This document shows, in pieces, positions 1 to 9,561 of a stretch of DNA of 54,311 bases. The notes beneath the pieces were generated by a model. That model had not been told where the DNA came from. It did not search any database and saw only the letters and a program-made list of their open reading frames with translations. The translations under genes were made by a program, and so were the position numbers. This DNA is from Clostridiales bacterium UBA7573 (GTDB taxonomy: Bacteria > Bacillota > Clostridia > Oscillospirales > CAG-272): contig DLLB01000083.1 in the NCBI GenBank assembly GCA_002477905.1, positions 1 through 54,311 on the forward strand, read 5' to 3'. Every line of letters begins with the position of its first letter. The first letter of the stretch is position 1.

Positions 1-3000
1 GCCTGTCCGCCGGTGTTGGAATAAACTTCGGTATCAAACACCATGACGTTGACATCCTCACCGGAAGCCAGCACATGATCCAATCCGCCGAAGCCGATGT
101 CGTAAGCCCAACCGTCGCCGCCGAAGATCCACACGGACTTCTTTGCAAGGTATTCCTTCTCATCCAGAACCTTCTTGCAGAGGTCACAGTCGATTCCGCT
201 CAGCGCCGCAATCAGCTTATCCGTTGCTTCGCCGTTGGCTTTTCCGTCGTCATAAGTTGCAAGGTAAGCTTCGCAAGCCGCTTTCACTTCTGCGGAAGCC
301 TTGTCGCTTGCGCCGATCTCCGTGACATAACCCTTGAGCTTTTCCCGAATGGTCTTGGCAGCGATCGCCATACCGTAACCATGCTCGGCGTTATCCTCAA
401 AGAGGGAGTTTGCCCATGCCGGTCCCTTACCGGTTTCTTTATTAACCGTATAGGGGGTAGACGGAGCGGAACCGCCCCAAATGGACGAGCATCCGGTTGC
501 GTTGGAAATATACATTCTCTCACCGAACAGCTGGGTGATCAGACGTGCGTAAGAGGTTTCCGCGCAACCTGCGCAGGATCCGGAGAACTCAAGCAGAGGC
601 TGCTTGAACTGGCTTCCCTTGACGGTGCCGTTGATCAGTTCCTTCTTCTCCGATACGTTTGCAACCATATAGTCGAATACGGGCTGCTGATCCAATTCTT
701 TCTCCTGCGGAACCATTGCGATGGCTGCTTTCTCCGGCGTGCCGTCCTTGATCGCTTTCACGGTCACAGGGCAAGCCTTGACGCAGAGTGTGCATCCCAT
801 GCAGTCCAGCGGGCTGATTGCCATGGTAAATTTATAATCGGTCTTGATGACCGGTTTCGCGGTGTACTTGGTCTGCGCGGGTGCCTTTGCCGCTTCATCA
901 GCCGTCAGGGCGAACGGACGGATGCATGCATGCGGGCAAACAAATGCGCAATTGTTACACTGAATGCAGTTTTCCGCGTACCAGGTCGGTACCATCACGG
1001 CAACGCCGCGCTTCTCATAAGCGGCGGCACCTTGCGGCAACTGACCGTCTACGGACTTCATAAATGCGGAAACAGGCAGGCTGTCGCCGTCCATCTTGCT
1101 GACCGGGACCACGATCTTGTTGACAAACTCAACCAGATCTTCCCGCGTTCCGGTTGCCGGAGCTTCCGCAGGCGTTTCGCCGGCATTCGCCCATGCGGCA
1201 GGCACATCCACTTTCACAAGCGCGTCCTTACCGGAATCGATTGCACGATAGTTCTGCTCTACCACGTCGTCGCCGAATTTGGAGTACGACTTCTTCGCCA
1301 TGTACTTCATGTATTCGATCGCTTTGTCGATCGGCATAATGTTTGCAAGCGCGAAGAACGCAGACTGTAAGATGGTATTTTTGACTTTCGGGTTGCCGAC
1401 TTCTTTTGCCTGTTTGGTTGCGTTGATGATGTAGAATTTCACATCATTCTTCGCAATGTAAGACTTGACGGAAGCGGGCAGATGAACATCCAGTTCATCC
1501 GGCGTCCACTGGCAGTCCAAAAGGAACGTGCCGCCGGGCTTCACATCCTGTACGATCTTATATCCTTTTAAGATATAAGCCACATTGTGGCAGGCAACGA
1601 AGTTTGCCTTCGTGATATAATAAGGAGACTTGATGCGCTGATCGCCGAATCTCAGGTGAGAAATGGTGATACCGCCGGTCTTCTTGGAGTCATACTGGAA
1701 GTATGCCTGGATGAATTTATCCGTATGGTCGCCGATAATCTTGATGGAGTTCTTGTTTGCGCCGACGGTACCGTCGCCGCCAAGTCCCCAGAACTTGCAC
1801 GAAATTGCATCTTCCGGTGCGGTATCGGGAGCAACGGTTTCCGGCAGAGAGTGACCGGTCACATCGTCCACGATGCCGATGGTGAAGTTGTTCTTCGGCT
1901 TGTCCTGTGCAAGATTTGCATAAACTGCGAAAATGGATGCCGGCGTGGTATCTTTGGAACCAAGACCGTATCTGCCACCGACAATCTTCGCGTTCACACC
2001 GTTCTGGGCGAGAGCGGTTACAACGTCTAAGTAAAGCGGTTCACCGAGCGAGCCGGGTTCCTTGGTACGATCCAGCACTGCGATCTTCTTCGCGGTTGCC
2101 GGAATTGCGGCAATGAGCTTGTCCGCACAGAACGGTCTGTACAGACGGACTTTCACAAGACCGACCTTCTCGCCGTGTGCGTTCATGTAATCAATGACTT
2201 CCTCTGCCACATCGCAGACAGAGCCCATTGCGATGATGACACGATCCGCGTCCGGCGCACCATAGTAGTTGAACAAACCATAGTTTGTGCCGAGTTTCTC
2301 GTTGACTTTCGCCATGTATTCTTCCACGATTGCGGGGAATTTCTCATAATAAGTATTGCAAGCCTCTCTGTGCTGGAAGAAGATGTCGCCGTTTTCGGCG
2401 GATCCGCGCAGAGCGGGATGATCCGGATTGAGTGCGTGCTTGCGGAATGCCGCAACCGCGTCCTTATCCATCATATCCTCAAGGTCTTTGTAATCCCAGA
2501 CTTCGATCTTCTGGATCTCGTGCGAAGTACGGAATCCGTCGAAGAAGTTCAGAACCGGGACTCTGCCCTTGATGGTTGCGAGGTGTGCGACCGCACCGAG
2601 ATCCATGATCTCCTGCTGGTTGGACTCAGCCAGCATTGCGAAACCGGTCTGACGGCAGGCGTACACGTCGGAATGATCGCCGAAAATGTTCAATGCGTGA
2701 GACGCAACGCATCTCGCGGAAACATGAATGACGCAGGGAAGCAACTCACCCGCGATTTTATACATGTTCGGGATCATCAGCAAAAGTCCTTGCGATGCGG
2801 TATACGTTGTGGTCAACGCACCTGCGGCAAGGGATCCATGAACGGTTCCGGCAGCACCGGCTTCCGACTGCATTTCCACGACTTTCACGCGTTCGCCGAA
2901 AATGTTCTTCAAGCCGTTTGCTGACCAGGTATCCGTGACTTCCGCCATTGGGCTTGACGGGGTAATCGGATAGATTGCGGCAACTTCCGTAAACGCATAC

Positions 3001-3059
3001 GATACGTGTGCGGCGGCAGTGTTACCGTCCATGGACAGTTTTTTTCTTTCGATTGCCAT
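1..3059 (-). CDS. nifJ: Pyruvate:ferredoxin (flavodoxin) oxidoreductase, 3' end cut by window edge
   Basis: This cytoplasmic enzyme oxidises pyruvate to acetyl-CoA and CO2 and passes electrons to ferredoxin or flavodoxin, a central step of anaerobic fermentation. Reading the minus strand from the ATG at 3059 gives about 1019 residues without a stop; the family is about 1170-1200 long, so the C-terminal part of the TPP domain lies outside the window. Visible: the pyruvate-binding N-terminus with YPITPSSPMAE near residue 30, two 4Fe-4S motifs (CIQCNNCAFVCP near 695 and CMGCTLCVTVCP near 752), and the GSCAGCAET plus ATGCSSIWGGSAPSTPYT region near 825-860 that starts the TPP/third-cluster domain. 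A GGAGG at 3071-3075 precedes the start by 11 bases. It appears monocistronic at this end. Identity is certain from length, domain order and motifs; no odd residues were seen. Confidence 0.97.
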   Translation of the reverse strand, partial: MAIERKKLSMDGNTAAAHVSYAFTEVAAIYPITPSSPMAEVTDTWSANGLKNIFGERVKVVEMQSEAGAAGTVHGSLAAGALTTTYTASQGLLLMIPNMYKIAGELLPCVIHVSARCVASHALNIFGDHSDVYACRQTGFAMLAESNQQEIMDLGAVAHLATIKGRVPVLNFFDGFRTSHEIQKIEVWDYKDLEDMMDKDAVAAFRKHALNPDHPALRGSAENGDIFFQHREACNTYYEKFPAIVEEYMAKVNEKLGTNYGLFNYYGAPDADRVIIAMGSVCDVAEEVIDYMNAHGEKVGLVKVRLYRPFCADKLIAAIPATAKKIAVLDRTKEPGSLGEPLYLDVVTALAQNGVNAKIVGGRYGLGSKDTTPASIFAVYANLAQDKPKNNFTIGIVDDVTGHSLPETVAPDTAPEDAISCKFWGLGGDGTVGANKNSIKIIGDHTDKFIQAYFQYDSKKTGGITISHLRFGDQRIKSPYYITKANFVACHNVAYILKGYKIVQDVKPGGTFLLDCQWTPDELDVHLPASVKSYIAKNDVKFYIINATKQAKEVGNPKVKNTILQSAFFALANIMPIDKAIEYMKYMAKKSYSKFGDDVVEQNYRAIDSGKDALVKVDVPAAWANAGETPAEAPATGTREDLVEFVNKIVVPVSKMDGDSLPVSAFMKSVDGQLPQGAAAYEKRGVAVMVPTWYAENCIQCNNCAFVCPHACIRPFALTADEAAKAPAQTKYTAKPVIKTDYKFTMAISPLDCMGCTLCVKACPVTVKAIKDGTPEKAAIAMVPQEKELDQQPVFDYMVANVSEKKELINGTVKGSQFKQPLLEFSGSCAGCAETSYARLITQLFGERMYISNATGCSSIWGGSAPSTPYTVNKETGKGPAWANSLFEDNAEHGYGMAIAAKTIREKLKGYVTEIGASDKASAEVKAACEAYLATYDDGKANGEATDKLIAALSGIDCDLCKKVLDEKEYLAKKSVWIFGGDGWAYDIGFGGLDHVLASGEDVNVMVFDTEVYSNTGGQ

Positions 3060-3121
3060 GTAGTTTAATTCCTCCTGTTATTATTTATGCTTTTTGATCT
3101 CACCAAATCGCATACAATTAT

Positions 3122-3150
3122 ATTGTACCACCTTGCGGGCAAAAAGTAAA
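3122..3150 (-). promoter_or_regulatory. Predicted sigma-A promoter of nifJ
   Basis: On the minus strand, TTTACT (3150-3145), 17 bases, then TACAAT (3127-3122) with TGG just before the -10. The start would fall about 55 bases upstream of the nifJ ATG. Confidence 0.6.
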
Positions 3151-3201
3151 TATCTTTTTGCAATTTTTTTCGGGATTTTCCCGTTTTTTTGCAAGAAAAA
3201 T

Positions 3202-3230
3202 CGCCGTTCTTCGCATTTCCGAGAACGGCG
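3202..3230 (-). terminator. Rho-independent terminator of the YgjP-like gene
   Basis: A 9-base perfect inverted repeat (CGCCGTTCT / AGAACGGCG) with an 11-base loop. On the minus strand it is followed by ATTTTTC. It lies 40 bases past the stop of the metallopeptidase gene and upstream of the nifJ promoter. Confidence 0.75.
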
Positions 3231-3270
3231 TGTGCAAAAATCAGCCTGTTTTTACAAAAAGCGGCGAATT

Positions 3271-3822
3271 TCAGGGCTGATCTGCGTCTTCTTTTACCAA
3301 AGGCATCAACGTTTTCACAAGCAATGTGCGGCGGGCGGCATGATCCGGCAAAATCCGGGCAAGCACCGCGTAAAACTTTTTACTGTGATTCATCTGCAAC
3401 AGATGCGCAAGTTCATGCACGATCACATAATCCACCGCTTCCGGCGGATACGCAAGCAGAAGATCATAAAAAACAATGCGTTTGTCCGAAGTACAATATC
3501 CATAGCGGCTTTTCAGCGGGCGAAAGGAAATCGAGCGCGGCGCGACGCGCATTTTCTCGGCATAAAACCTTACCCGCGCCGGAATTTCTGTTTTTGCACA
3601 CTGGCGCAGAAGCGCTGCCTGTGCCGGCGTCAGGATCCGGCGGTTCTCTTTGCGGGCACGCATTTGCGCAAGATGCGCCTCCACCCATGTTTGCTTGCTT
3701 TGTACAAACGCCGCAACCTGCGCGTCAGTGGTACGATATGGTACCCGCACCTCTACCTGCGCATCCTGCGTAATCCGGATACATAAGGTGGTACGGGCGG
3801 TGCGCACAATCCGGTAGTCCAT
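3271..3822 (-). CDS. YgjP-like zinc metallopeptidase domain protein
   Basis: A 183-residue soluble protein of the YgjP/DUF45 family, predicted zinc-dependent peptidases related to SprT/WLM proteins. The diagnostic part is the C-terminal half: a YGYCTSDKRIVFYDLLL stretch, then HELAH (residues 136-140) with a third histidine at 146 in MNHSKKFY, which matches the family pattern HExxHxxxxxHxxxF. The N-terminus carries the short beta-strand region usual for the family. No signal peptide. It stands alone, with its own promoter at 3848-3876 and a terminator. The physiological substrate of this family is not established, so only the metal-peptidase fold is claimed. Confidence 0.85.
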   Translation of the reverse strand: MDYRIVRTARTTLCIRITQDAQVEVRVPYRTTDAQVAAFVQSKQTWVEAHLAQMRARKENRRILTPAQAALLRQCAKTEIPARVRFYAEKMRVAPRSISFRPLKSRYGYCTSDKRIVFYDLLLAYPPEAVDYVIVHELAHLLQMNHSKKFYAVLARILPDHAARRTLLVKTLMPLVKEDADQP

Positions 3823-3847
3823 CGGAAAATCCCCCTCTTTCGCGTAC

Positions 3848-3876
3848 AGTATAGCAGAGCCGAACCCATTTGTAAA
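3848..3876 (-). promoter_or_regulatory. Predicted sigma-A promoter of the YgjP-like gene
   Basis: Minus strand TTTACA (3876-3871), 17 bases, TATACT (3853-3848) preceded by TGC (extended -10). It points at the ATG at 3822. Confidence 0.75.
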
Positions 3877-3937
3877 GAGGAAATAAGAAAATCACAGAAA
3901 CGGCGCTCCTTACACGATACTTTTACCGGAAAAAGAC

Positions 3938-3966
3938 TTGCAAACCGAAAAAGAATGTGCTATACT
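3938..3966 (+). promoter_or_regulatory. Predicted sigma-A promoter of the ABC exporter operon
   Basis: TTGCAA (3938-3943), 17 bases, TATACT (3961-3966) with TGC before it. It overlaps the in-frame ATG at 3955, which argues that translation starts at the later ATG at 4012. Confidence 0.8.
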
Positions 3967-4011
3967 GAAAAACAGATGTTTTGCAAAGAAAAATCGTCGG
4001 AAAGGATCATT

Positions 4012-5766
4012 ATGAAATACCTGTTACAGCAATTGCGCTATTATCGGAAAGAAACCGTGTTAGGACCGCTGTTCAAGCTCATTGAAGCCATGTTTGATCT
4101 GTTGGTACCGCTGGTCATCGCGGCGATGATCGACAACGGAATCGAAGCAAAAAACACCCATTATGTGTTGATCTGCTGTCTGTTGCTCGCGCTTTGCGCA
4201 TTGGCAGGACTGGCATCGACCGTCACAGCCCAGTACTTCGCCGCCAAAGCCGCGGTCGGTTCTACCACGCGTCTGCGGCAGGTTCTGTTCGACAAAATCC
4301 AAAGTCTGTCGTTTGCCGATCTGGATCGGTTTGGCACTTCCACGCTGATTACCCGCATGACCAGCGACTTAAATCAGGTGCAATCCGGCGTGAATCTCGC
4401 GCTGCGATTGTTTTTGCGTTCGCCGTTCATCGTATTCGGCGCCATGGTGATGGCATTTACCATCCGTCCCTTTGCGGGCGTTTTGTTCGCTGTCACAATT
4501 GTTGCTTTATTCTTAGTCGTTTACGGGATTCTATTCTGGAGCATGGCAAAGCAGAAACACGTCCGAAGCGGCTTGGATTCGCTGACTTCCTTAACGCGGG
4601 AAAATCTGACCGGTGTGCGCGTGATCCGCGCTTTTTGCAGAGAAAATGCCGAAACCGAAGAATTTTCCAAGCGCAATGACCGTTTCAATCATGTACAGCG
4701 CGTTTGCGGCAGAATCCTCGCCCTGCTCAATCCCGTCACCTTTTTCCTTCTGAATCTTGCCGCAGTATTGCTGTTGCATTTTGGCGCGATCCGCGTCAAC
4801 ACCGGTTCTCTGACGCAAGGACAGATGATCGCGTTGTATAACTATCTGACGCAGATTCTGGTGGAGTTAATCAAGTTGGCAAATCTGACCATCTCCGTTT
4901 CCAAAGCTGTCACCAGCGCCGGACGTGTCGGAGAGGTGCTGGACGCCGTATCCACACTGCAAACCGAAGCTCCTGCAAAAGAATTGCCGGCATCGGCAGA
5001 CGCAGACGCACAGATCGTTTTTTCCGACGTTTCCTTTGCTTATCCCGGCGCAGGCGCGGATTCCCTATCGCATATCAGCTTCCGGATCCCCCGTGGACAA
5101 ACGTTCGGCATCATCGGCGGGACCGGCTCCGGAAAATCCACTTTGGTGCATCTGATCCCGCATTTTTATGACGCAACCTCCGGTACAGTCCTGCTCGACG
5201 GGAAACCGGTACAATGCTATACGCAACAGCAGCTTGCGGACAAAATCGGCGTCGTTTTGCAAAAGACCGAACTGTTTGCCGGCACAATCCGGGACAATCT
5301 GAAATTTTCGAATCCGGACGCAGACGACGCGACCTTGCTTGCGGCAATGGACGCGGCGCAGGCTTCCGACATTCTTACAAAGAAAGAAGCCGGTTTGGAT
5401 ACCGACATCGGGCAAGGCGGACGCGCGTTGTCCGGCGGACAGCGGCAACGTATCTCCATTGCGCGCGCACTGGTCAAGCATCCGGAAATTCTGATTTTGG
5501 ACGACAGCTCCTCCGCACTGGACTACGCAACGGACGCCCATCTGCGTCATGCTTTACAGCATCTGCCCGGAAATCCGACCGTCATTTTGATTTCCCAGCG
5601 CGTCGCCTCCATCCGTCATGCCGATCAGATTCTGGTTTTGGATAACGGACATGCGGTAGGACTTGGCACACACGCGCAACTGTTGGAAAATTGTCCGGTT
5701 TATGCAGAAATTTGTCAATCGCAGGAAAAGAACGCGCAACGCGTCGGAGAGGAGAAAGTGAAATGA
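4012..5766 (+). CDS. ABC exporter half-transporter with degenerate nucleotide site
   Basis: A 584-residue type IV (exporter-fold) ABC half-transporter: six membrane segments in residues 1-310, then the nucleotide-binding domain. Walker A is GGTGSGKST (369-377) and the signature is a normal LSGGQ (from 473). The catalytic Glu after Walker B is Asp (D497-D498), and the switch histidine is Gln (Q529, in ISQRVAS). These two changes mark the non-hydrolytic site of heterodimeric exporters such as TM287/288 and BmrCD. I chose the ATG at 4012 because GGAAAGGA sits 5 bases upstream, and the earlier in-frame ATG at 3955 lies inside the promoter. The stop overlaps the start of the partner gene in ATGA at 5763, so the two are translationally coupled. 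The substrate cannot be read from sequence; drugs, lipids or peptides are all possible. Confidence 0.92.
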   Translation: MKYLLQQLRYYRKETVLGPLFKLIEAMFDLLVPLVIAAMIDNGIEAKNTHYVLICCLLLALCALAGLASTVTAQYFAAKAAVGSTTRLRQVLFDKIQSLSFADLDRFGTSTLITRMTSDLNQVQSGVNLALRLFLRSPFIVFGAMVMAFTIRPFAGVLFAVTIVALFLVVYGILFWSMAKQKHVRSGLDSLTSLTRENLTGVRVIRAFCRENAETEEFSKRNDRFNHVQRVCGRILALLNPVTFFLLNLAAVLLLHFGAIRVNTGSLTQGQMIALYNYLTQILVELIKLANLTISVSKAVTSAGRVGEVLDAVSTLQTEAPAKELPASADADAQIVFSDVSFAYPGAGADSLSHISFRIPRGQTFGIIGGTGSGKSTLVHLIPHFYDATSGTVLLDGKPVQCYTQQQLADKIGVVLQKTELFAGTIRDNLKFSNPDADDATLLAAMDAAQASDILTKKEAGLDTDIGQGGRALSGGQRQRISIARALVKHPEILILDDSSSALDYATDAHLRHALQHLPGNPTVILISQRVASIRHADQILVLDNGHAVGLGTHAQLLENCPVYAEICQSQEKNAQRVGEEKVK

Positions 5767-7559
5767 AACAATCTTCCCAAAAAGCCGGAAACGGCAAGTC
5801 CCTGCAAACGCTGAAAAAAGTCTTTCGTTATCTTGGCGCCTATCGCGTTTTCTTTCTTCTGTCCATTCTGCTGTCTGCGGCGTTTGTCGTCATTTCCCTG
5901 CTGATCCCATTCTGGATCGGGGATGTGATCGACCTCATGATCGGCAAAGACGCGGTTCGCTTTTCCGAAATCGCGCCGATCCTTCTGCGTATCGTCATTC
6001 TGATCGCAAGCGGCGCGCTGATCCAATGGTTATTGAATCTCATCAATCAACGCATGAGCTATGACGTCGTGCATGATCTGCGGCGCGACGCTTTTCAGAA
6101 ACTCCACCGTCTTCCCGTCAGTTACTTTGACACCCACGCGGCGGGCGATATGCTCAGTGCGGTCATTGCAGATGCGGAACAGCTTTCCGACGGACTGTTG
6201 CTCGGCTTTACCCAGTTATTCACCGGCATTGCCACCATTCTCGGCACCCTGCTCTGCATGCTGAAAATCAACTGGAAGATCGCGTTGTTCGTTGTGGTAC
6301 TCACTCCGTTGTCCTTGCTTTTGGCAAAATTCATTGCTTCCTCCACCTATCATCTGTTCAAACAGCAAAGCGTTCTGCGCGGCAAACAAACGGCATTTTC
6401 CGATGAAATGATCGCAGGTCAGCGCACAGTCCGCGCCTTTGCGCATGAAGATGAAAATTCCGAAACATTCGCAAAAATGAATCGGGAACTGGAGATCTGT
6501 TCCCGCAAAGCGGTGTTCTTTTCGTCTTTGACCAACCCCAGCACCCGCTTTATCAACAACTTGGTTTATGCGTTGGTTGCGTTGACCGGTGCACTTTGCA
6601 TGCTGAGTTCCTCCGGCGCCGGATGGTTACAGACCGCCATCCCGCTGACGATCGGCAATCTGAGTTGCCTGCTCAGTTATGCCAATCAGTATATGAAGCC
6701 GTTCAATGAAATCACCGGCGTCATTACAGAACTGCAAAATGCCATTGCCTGCGCGTCCAGACTGTTTGATTTACTGGAAGAACCTGCGCTTTTGCCGGAG
6801 GCGGGAAGCGCAGACCAGAAATTTGATGCCAAAGGCGCCGTAACGTTTGACAACATCTCGTTTGCTTATGTCAAAGACCGTCCTTTGATTCAGGATATTT
6901 CGCTTACAGTCACCCCAGGACAGCATGTTGCCATTGTCGGTCCGACCGGATGCGGCAAAACGACCTTAATCAATCTGCTGATGCGCTTCTACGATGTAGA
7001 CGCAGGTGCGATTCTTGTGGATCAGACGGATATCCGCACGCTGCATCGCCATGCCCTGCGAAAAAATTACGGCATGGTACTCCAGGAAACCTGGTTGAAA
7101 TCCGGCACGATCCGGGACAATATCACCCTTGGTAAGCCGGAGGCTACGCAAGAAGAAACCGAGCAAGCCGCCAAAGCCGCACACGCCCACAGCTTCATTC
7201 TTCAACTTCCCAACGGCTATGATACCCGTATTGGGGAGGACGGCGGACAGCTTTCGCAAGGACAGAAACAGTTGATCTGTATTGCGCGGATCCTGCTCTG
7301 CCTGCCGCCGATTCTGATCTTGGACGAAGCGACTTCTTCCATCGACACACGCACCGAGCAGAAAATCCAGTCTGCCTTTGACCGTTTGATGTATGGGCGC
7401 ACCAGTTTTATCGTTGCACACCGGCTCTCCACCATTCAGAACGCAGACAAAATTCTGGTTATGCGGGACGGCAATATCATCGAACACGGTACCCACGCGG
7501 AATTGCTCGCAAAAGGCGGCTTTTACGCGGAACTCTATAACAGTCAATTTGAAGTATAA
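5763..7559 (+). CDS. ABC exporter half-transporter with catalytic nucleotide site
   Basis: A 598-residue partner of the preceding half-transporter. It has a charged N-terminal tail, six membrane segments (about 35-330), Walker A GPTGCGKTT (393-401), Walker B ending in the catalytic Glu E522 (LDEATSS) and the switch His H553 (VAHRLST). Its own signature motif is LSQGQ (497-501) instead of LSGGQ. In a head-to-tail dimer this weakened signature faces the Walker A/B of the first protein, so all defects fall in one composite site and the other site stays intact. The start overlaps the upstream stop (ATGA). A longer in-frame start at 5691 would overlap the upstream gene by about 75 bases and is unlikely. 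No clear terminator follows, but a new promoter for fucI does. Confidence 0.92.
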   Translation: MKQSSQKAGNGKSLQTLKKVFRYLGAYRVFFLLSILLSAAFVVISLLIPFWIGDVIDLMIGKDAVRFSEIAPILLRIVILIASGALIQWLLNLINQRMSYDVVHDLRRDAFQKLHRLPVSYFDTHAAGDMLSAVIADAEQLSDGLLLGFTQLFTGIATILGTLLCMLKINWKIALFVVVLTPLSLLLAKFIASSTYHLFKQQSVLRGKQTAFSDEMIAGQRTVRAFAHEDENSETFAKMNRELEICSRKAVFFSSLTNPSTRFINNLVYALVALTGALCMLSSSGAGWLQTAIPLTIGNLSCLLSYANQYMKPFNEITGVITELQNAIACASRLFDLLEEPALLPEAGSADQKFDAKGAVTFDNISFAYVKDRPLIQDISLTVTPGQHVAIVGPTGCGKTTLINLLMRFYDVDAGAILVDQTDIRTLHRHALRKNYGMVLQETWLKSGTIRDNITLGKPEATQEETEQAAKAAHAHSFILQLPNGYDTRIGEDGGQLSQGQKQLICIARILLCLPPILILDEATSSIDTRTEQKIQSAFDRLMYGRTSFIVAHRLSTIQNADKILVMRDGNIIEHGTHAELLAKGGFYAELYNSQFEV

Positions 7560-7613
7560 CGGAGACTTTGCCGGTTTCCCTACGAATATTTTTCTGCAAC
7601 ATGCCAAAACAGA

Positions 7614-7643
7614 TTGACTTGTACGCTTTGTTAAAATCATACT
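7614..7643 (+). promoter_or_regulatory. Predicted sigma-A promoter of fucI
   Basis: TTGACT (7614-7619), an 18-base spacer, CATACT (7638-7643). The -35 is good and the -10 weak, which would suit a regulated gene. Confidence 0.5.
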
Positions 7644-7688
7644 ATCCAAACGGCTGTTGCCGTACAATTTTCTTTTTCGGAGGTAGAA

Positions 7689-9476
7689 ATGATGTCTTAT
7701 CCGGCAATTGGAATCCGCCCGATCGTAGACGGTCGTCGCGGACCTATGAAACTGCGGGAGAGTCTGGAACCGCAGGTTTGGGCGATGGCGAAAGCCGCCA
7801 AAAAGCTCTTTGAAGAAAATCTTTGCTACTCTGACGGAACACCGGTCAGGGTGGTGCTTGCAGACACCACCATCGGGCGTGTTCCGGAAACTGTCGCCTG
7901 TGCGGAAAAATTCAAACGCGAAGCCGTCGCCGTCACCCTTTCCGTCACGCCTTGCTGGTGCTATGGCGCGGAGACGATGGATATGGATCCCACCACGATC
8001 AAAGGCATTTGGGGCTTCAACGGAACGGAACGCCCCGGCGCAGTTTATCTTGCATCCGTCCTCGCAACACACGCGCAGAAGGGACTTCCCGCATTCGGAA
8101 TTTACGGACATGAGGTACAGGATGTTTGCGATGTCGCAAAAATTCCGGAGGACGTCAAGGAAAAACTCCTGCGCTTTGGGCGCGCGGGACTTGCCGTCGC
8201 CATGATGCGCAATAAAAGCTACCTTCAGATCGGCTCGATGTGCATGGGCATCGGCGGCTCCATCATGGATCAGGATTTTATAGAAGAATACCTTGGGATG
8301 CGGGTAGAATCCGTAGATGAGGTAGAAATCCTCCGGCGCATGGAAGAAGGCATCTACAACCAGGAGGAATATGCGCGCGCACTCGCATGGACAAAAGCCC
8401 ATTGCAAGGAAGGACGCGACGACAACCCCGATTTCGTCCGTTTCTCACGCGAACAGAAAGACAAGCAGTGGGAATTCACAGTTAAAATGTATTTAATCAT
8501 CCGTGATCTGATTCGCGGAAATCCGACGTTGCCTGATGCGTTTGAGGAAGAAAAAGTCGGTCATAACGCGATCTGCGCAGGATTCCAGGGACAGCGGCAA
8601 TGGACCGATCATTGGCCGAACTGTGACTATCCGGAAGCATTGCTCAACTCGTCTTTTGACTTTGAAGGGGCGCGCGAACCGATGACGTTTGCCACGGAAA
8701 ACGACATCTTAAACGGCATCAGCATGCTCTTTATGCGGCTGTTGACCAACCGCGCACAAATCTTTGCCGATGTCAGAACTTACTGGTCACCGGATGCCGC
8801 AAAGAGAGTGGCAGGATATGAATTCACCGGCAAAGCAAAAGAAAACGGCGGCGTGATTCACTTGTTGAACTCCGGTGCGGCTTGCTTGGATGCCTGCGGA
8901 GAATGCAGGGATGAAAACGGCAATGCCATCATGAAAAAATGGTGGGAAGTGACAGAACAGGACATTCAGAAAATGACAGATGCAACGGTATGGTGCGAAG
9001 CGGGCTTTGACAACTTCCGCGGCGGCGGGTTCTCCTCGCACTATACGACCAGAGCGGAAATGCCCATGACCATGATCCGTCTGAATCTTGTAAAAGGGCT
9101 CGGACCTGTCATGCAAATTGCGGAAGGATGGTCCGTAAAGCTCCCCGATGAGGTTTCCGATCTGCTGATGGAGCGCACCAATCCCACTTGGCCCTGCACC
9201 TGGTTTACCCCGCGTTGCGACGGTAAAGAGGGGAGCGCTTTCCAGAACGCTTACGAGGTGATGAACCATTGGGGTGCCAATCATGGCGCGATCTCCTATG
9301 GACACATCGGCGCAGATCTGCTCACACTCTGCTCGATGCTGCGCATTCCGGTTTCCATGCACAATCTTCCGGAAAAAGAAATCTTCCGTCCTGCCGCATG
9401 GAATGCGTTCGGCATGGACAGCGAGGGAAAAGATTATCGCGCCTGTGCAAACTACGGTCCGCTTTACAAAAAATAA
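7689..9476 (+). CDS. fucI: L-fucose isomerase
   Basis: Interconverts L-fucose and L-fuculose (FucI also accepts D-arabinose); cytoplasmic and Mn-dependent. The 595-residue protein is close to the usual 590 and is colinear with Escherichia coli FucI as I recall it: IGIRP..DGRR at the N-terminus, VTPCWCYGAETMDMDP, GFQGQRQWTDH, NSSFD, and the C-terminal DYRACANYGPLYKK. Metal ligands are in place: E337 (ATENDILNG), D361 (FADVRTYWSP) and H532 (GANHG). GGAGGT at 7679-7684 serves either of two adjacent ATGs (7689 or 7692). No fuculokinase or fuculose-phosphate aldolase is next to it. The AraC regulator is convergent, and a glycoside-hydrolase-like gene with a permease lies just beyond, so a role in host or mucin glycan use is inferred. 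Confidence 0.97.
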   Translation: MMSYPAIGIRPIVDGRRGPMKLRESLEPQVWAMAKAAKKLFEENLCYSDGTPVRVVLADTTIGRVPETVACAEKFKREAVAVTLSVTPCWCYGAETMDMDPTTIKGIWGFNGTERPGAVYLASVLATHAQKGLPAFGIYGHEVQDVCDVAKIPEDVKEKLLRFGRAGLAVAMMRNKSYLQIGSMCMGIGGSIMDQDFIEEYLGMRVESVDEVEILRRMEEGIYNQEEYARALAWTKAHCKEGRDDNPDFVRFSREQKDKQWEFTVKMYLIIRDLIRGNPTLPDAFEEEKVGHNAICAGFQGQRQWTDHWPNCDYPEALLNSSFDFEGAREPMTFATENDILNGISMLFMRLLTNRAQIFADVRTYWSPDAAKRVAGYEFTGKAKENGGVIHLLNSGAACLDACGECRDENGNAIMKKWWEVTEQDIQKMTDATVWCEAGFDNFRGGGFSSHYTTRAEMPMTMIRLNLVKGLGPVMQIAEGWSVKLPDEVSDLLMERTNPTWPCTWFTPRCDGKEGSAFQNAYEVMNHWGANHGAISYGHIGADLLTLCSMLRIPVSMHNLPEKEIFRPAAWNAFGMDSEGKDYRACANYGPLYKK

Positions 9477-9507
9477 CCTTTGGCAAACGTTCCAATATAC
9501 CATTATA

Positions 9508-9547
9508 AAAGAACCGGCAATGCAACCAGTTGCATTGCCGGTTCTTT
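9508..9547. terminator. Bidirectional terminator between fucI and the AraC gene
   Basis: A perfect 18-base inverted repeat (AAAGAACCGGCAATGCAA and its complement) around a 4-base loop. It sits between convergent genes and reads ...TTCTTT on both strands, so it can end transcripts from either side. Confidence 0.8.
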
Positions 9548-9561
9548 GTCACCACTCGTTT

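Noticed and set aside
75..2924. Plus-strand open frames of 431, 147 and 249 codons.
   Set aside because: All are antisense to nifJ, whose minus-strand frame is continuous from 3059 to the window edge with all expected motifs.
6966..8402. A 478-codon open frame on the minus strand.
   Set aside because: It spans the second ABC gene, the fucI promoter and fucI in antisense; no motifs, no start signals.
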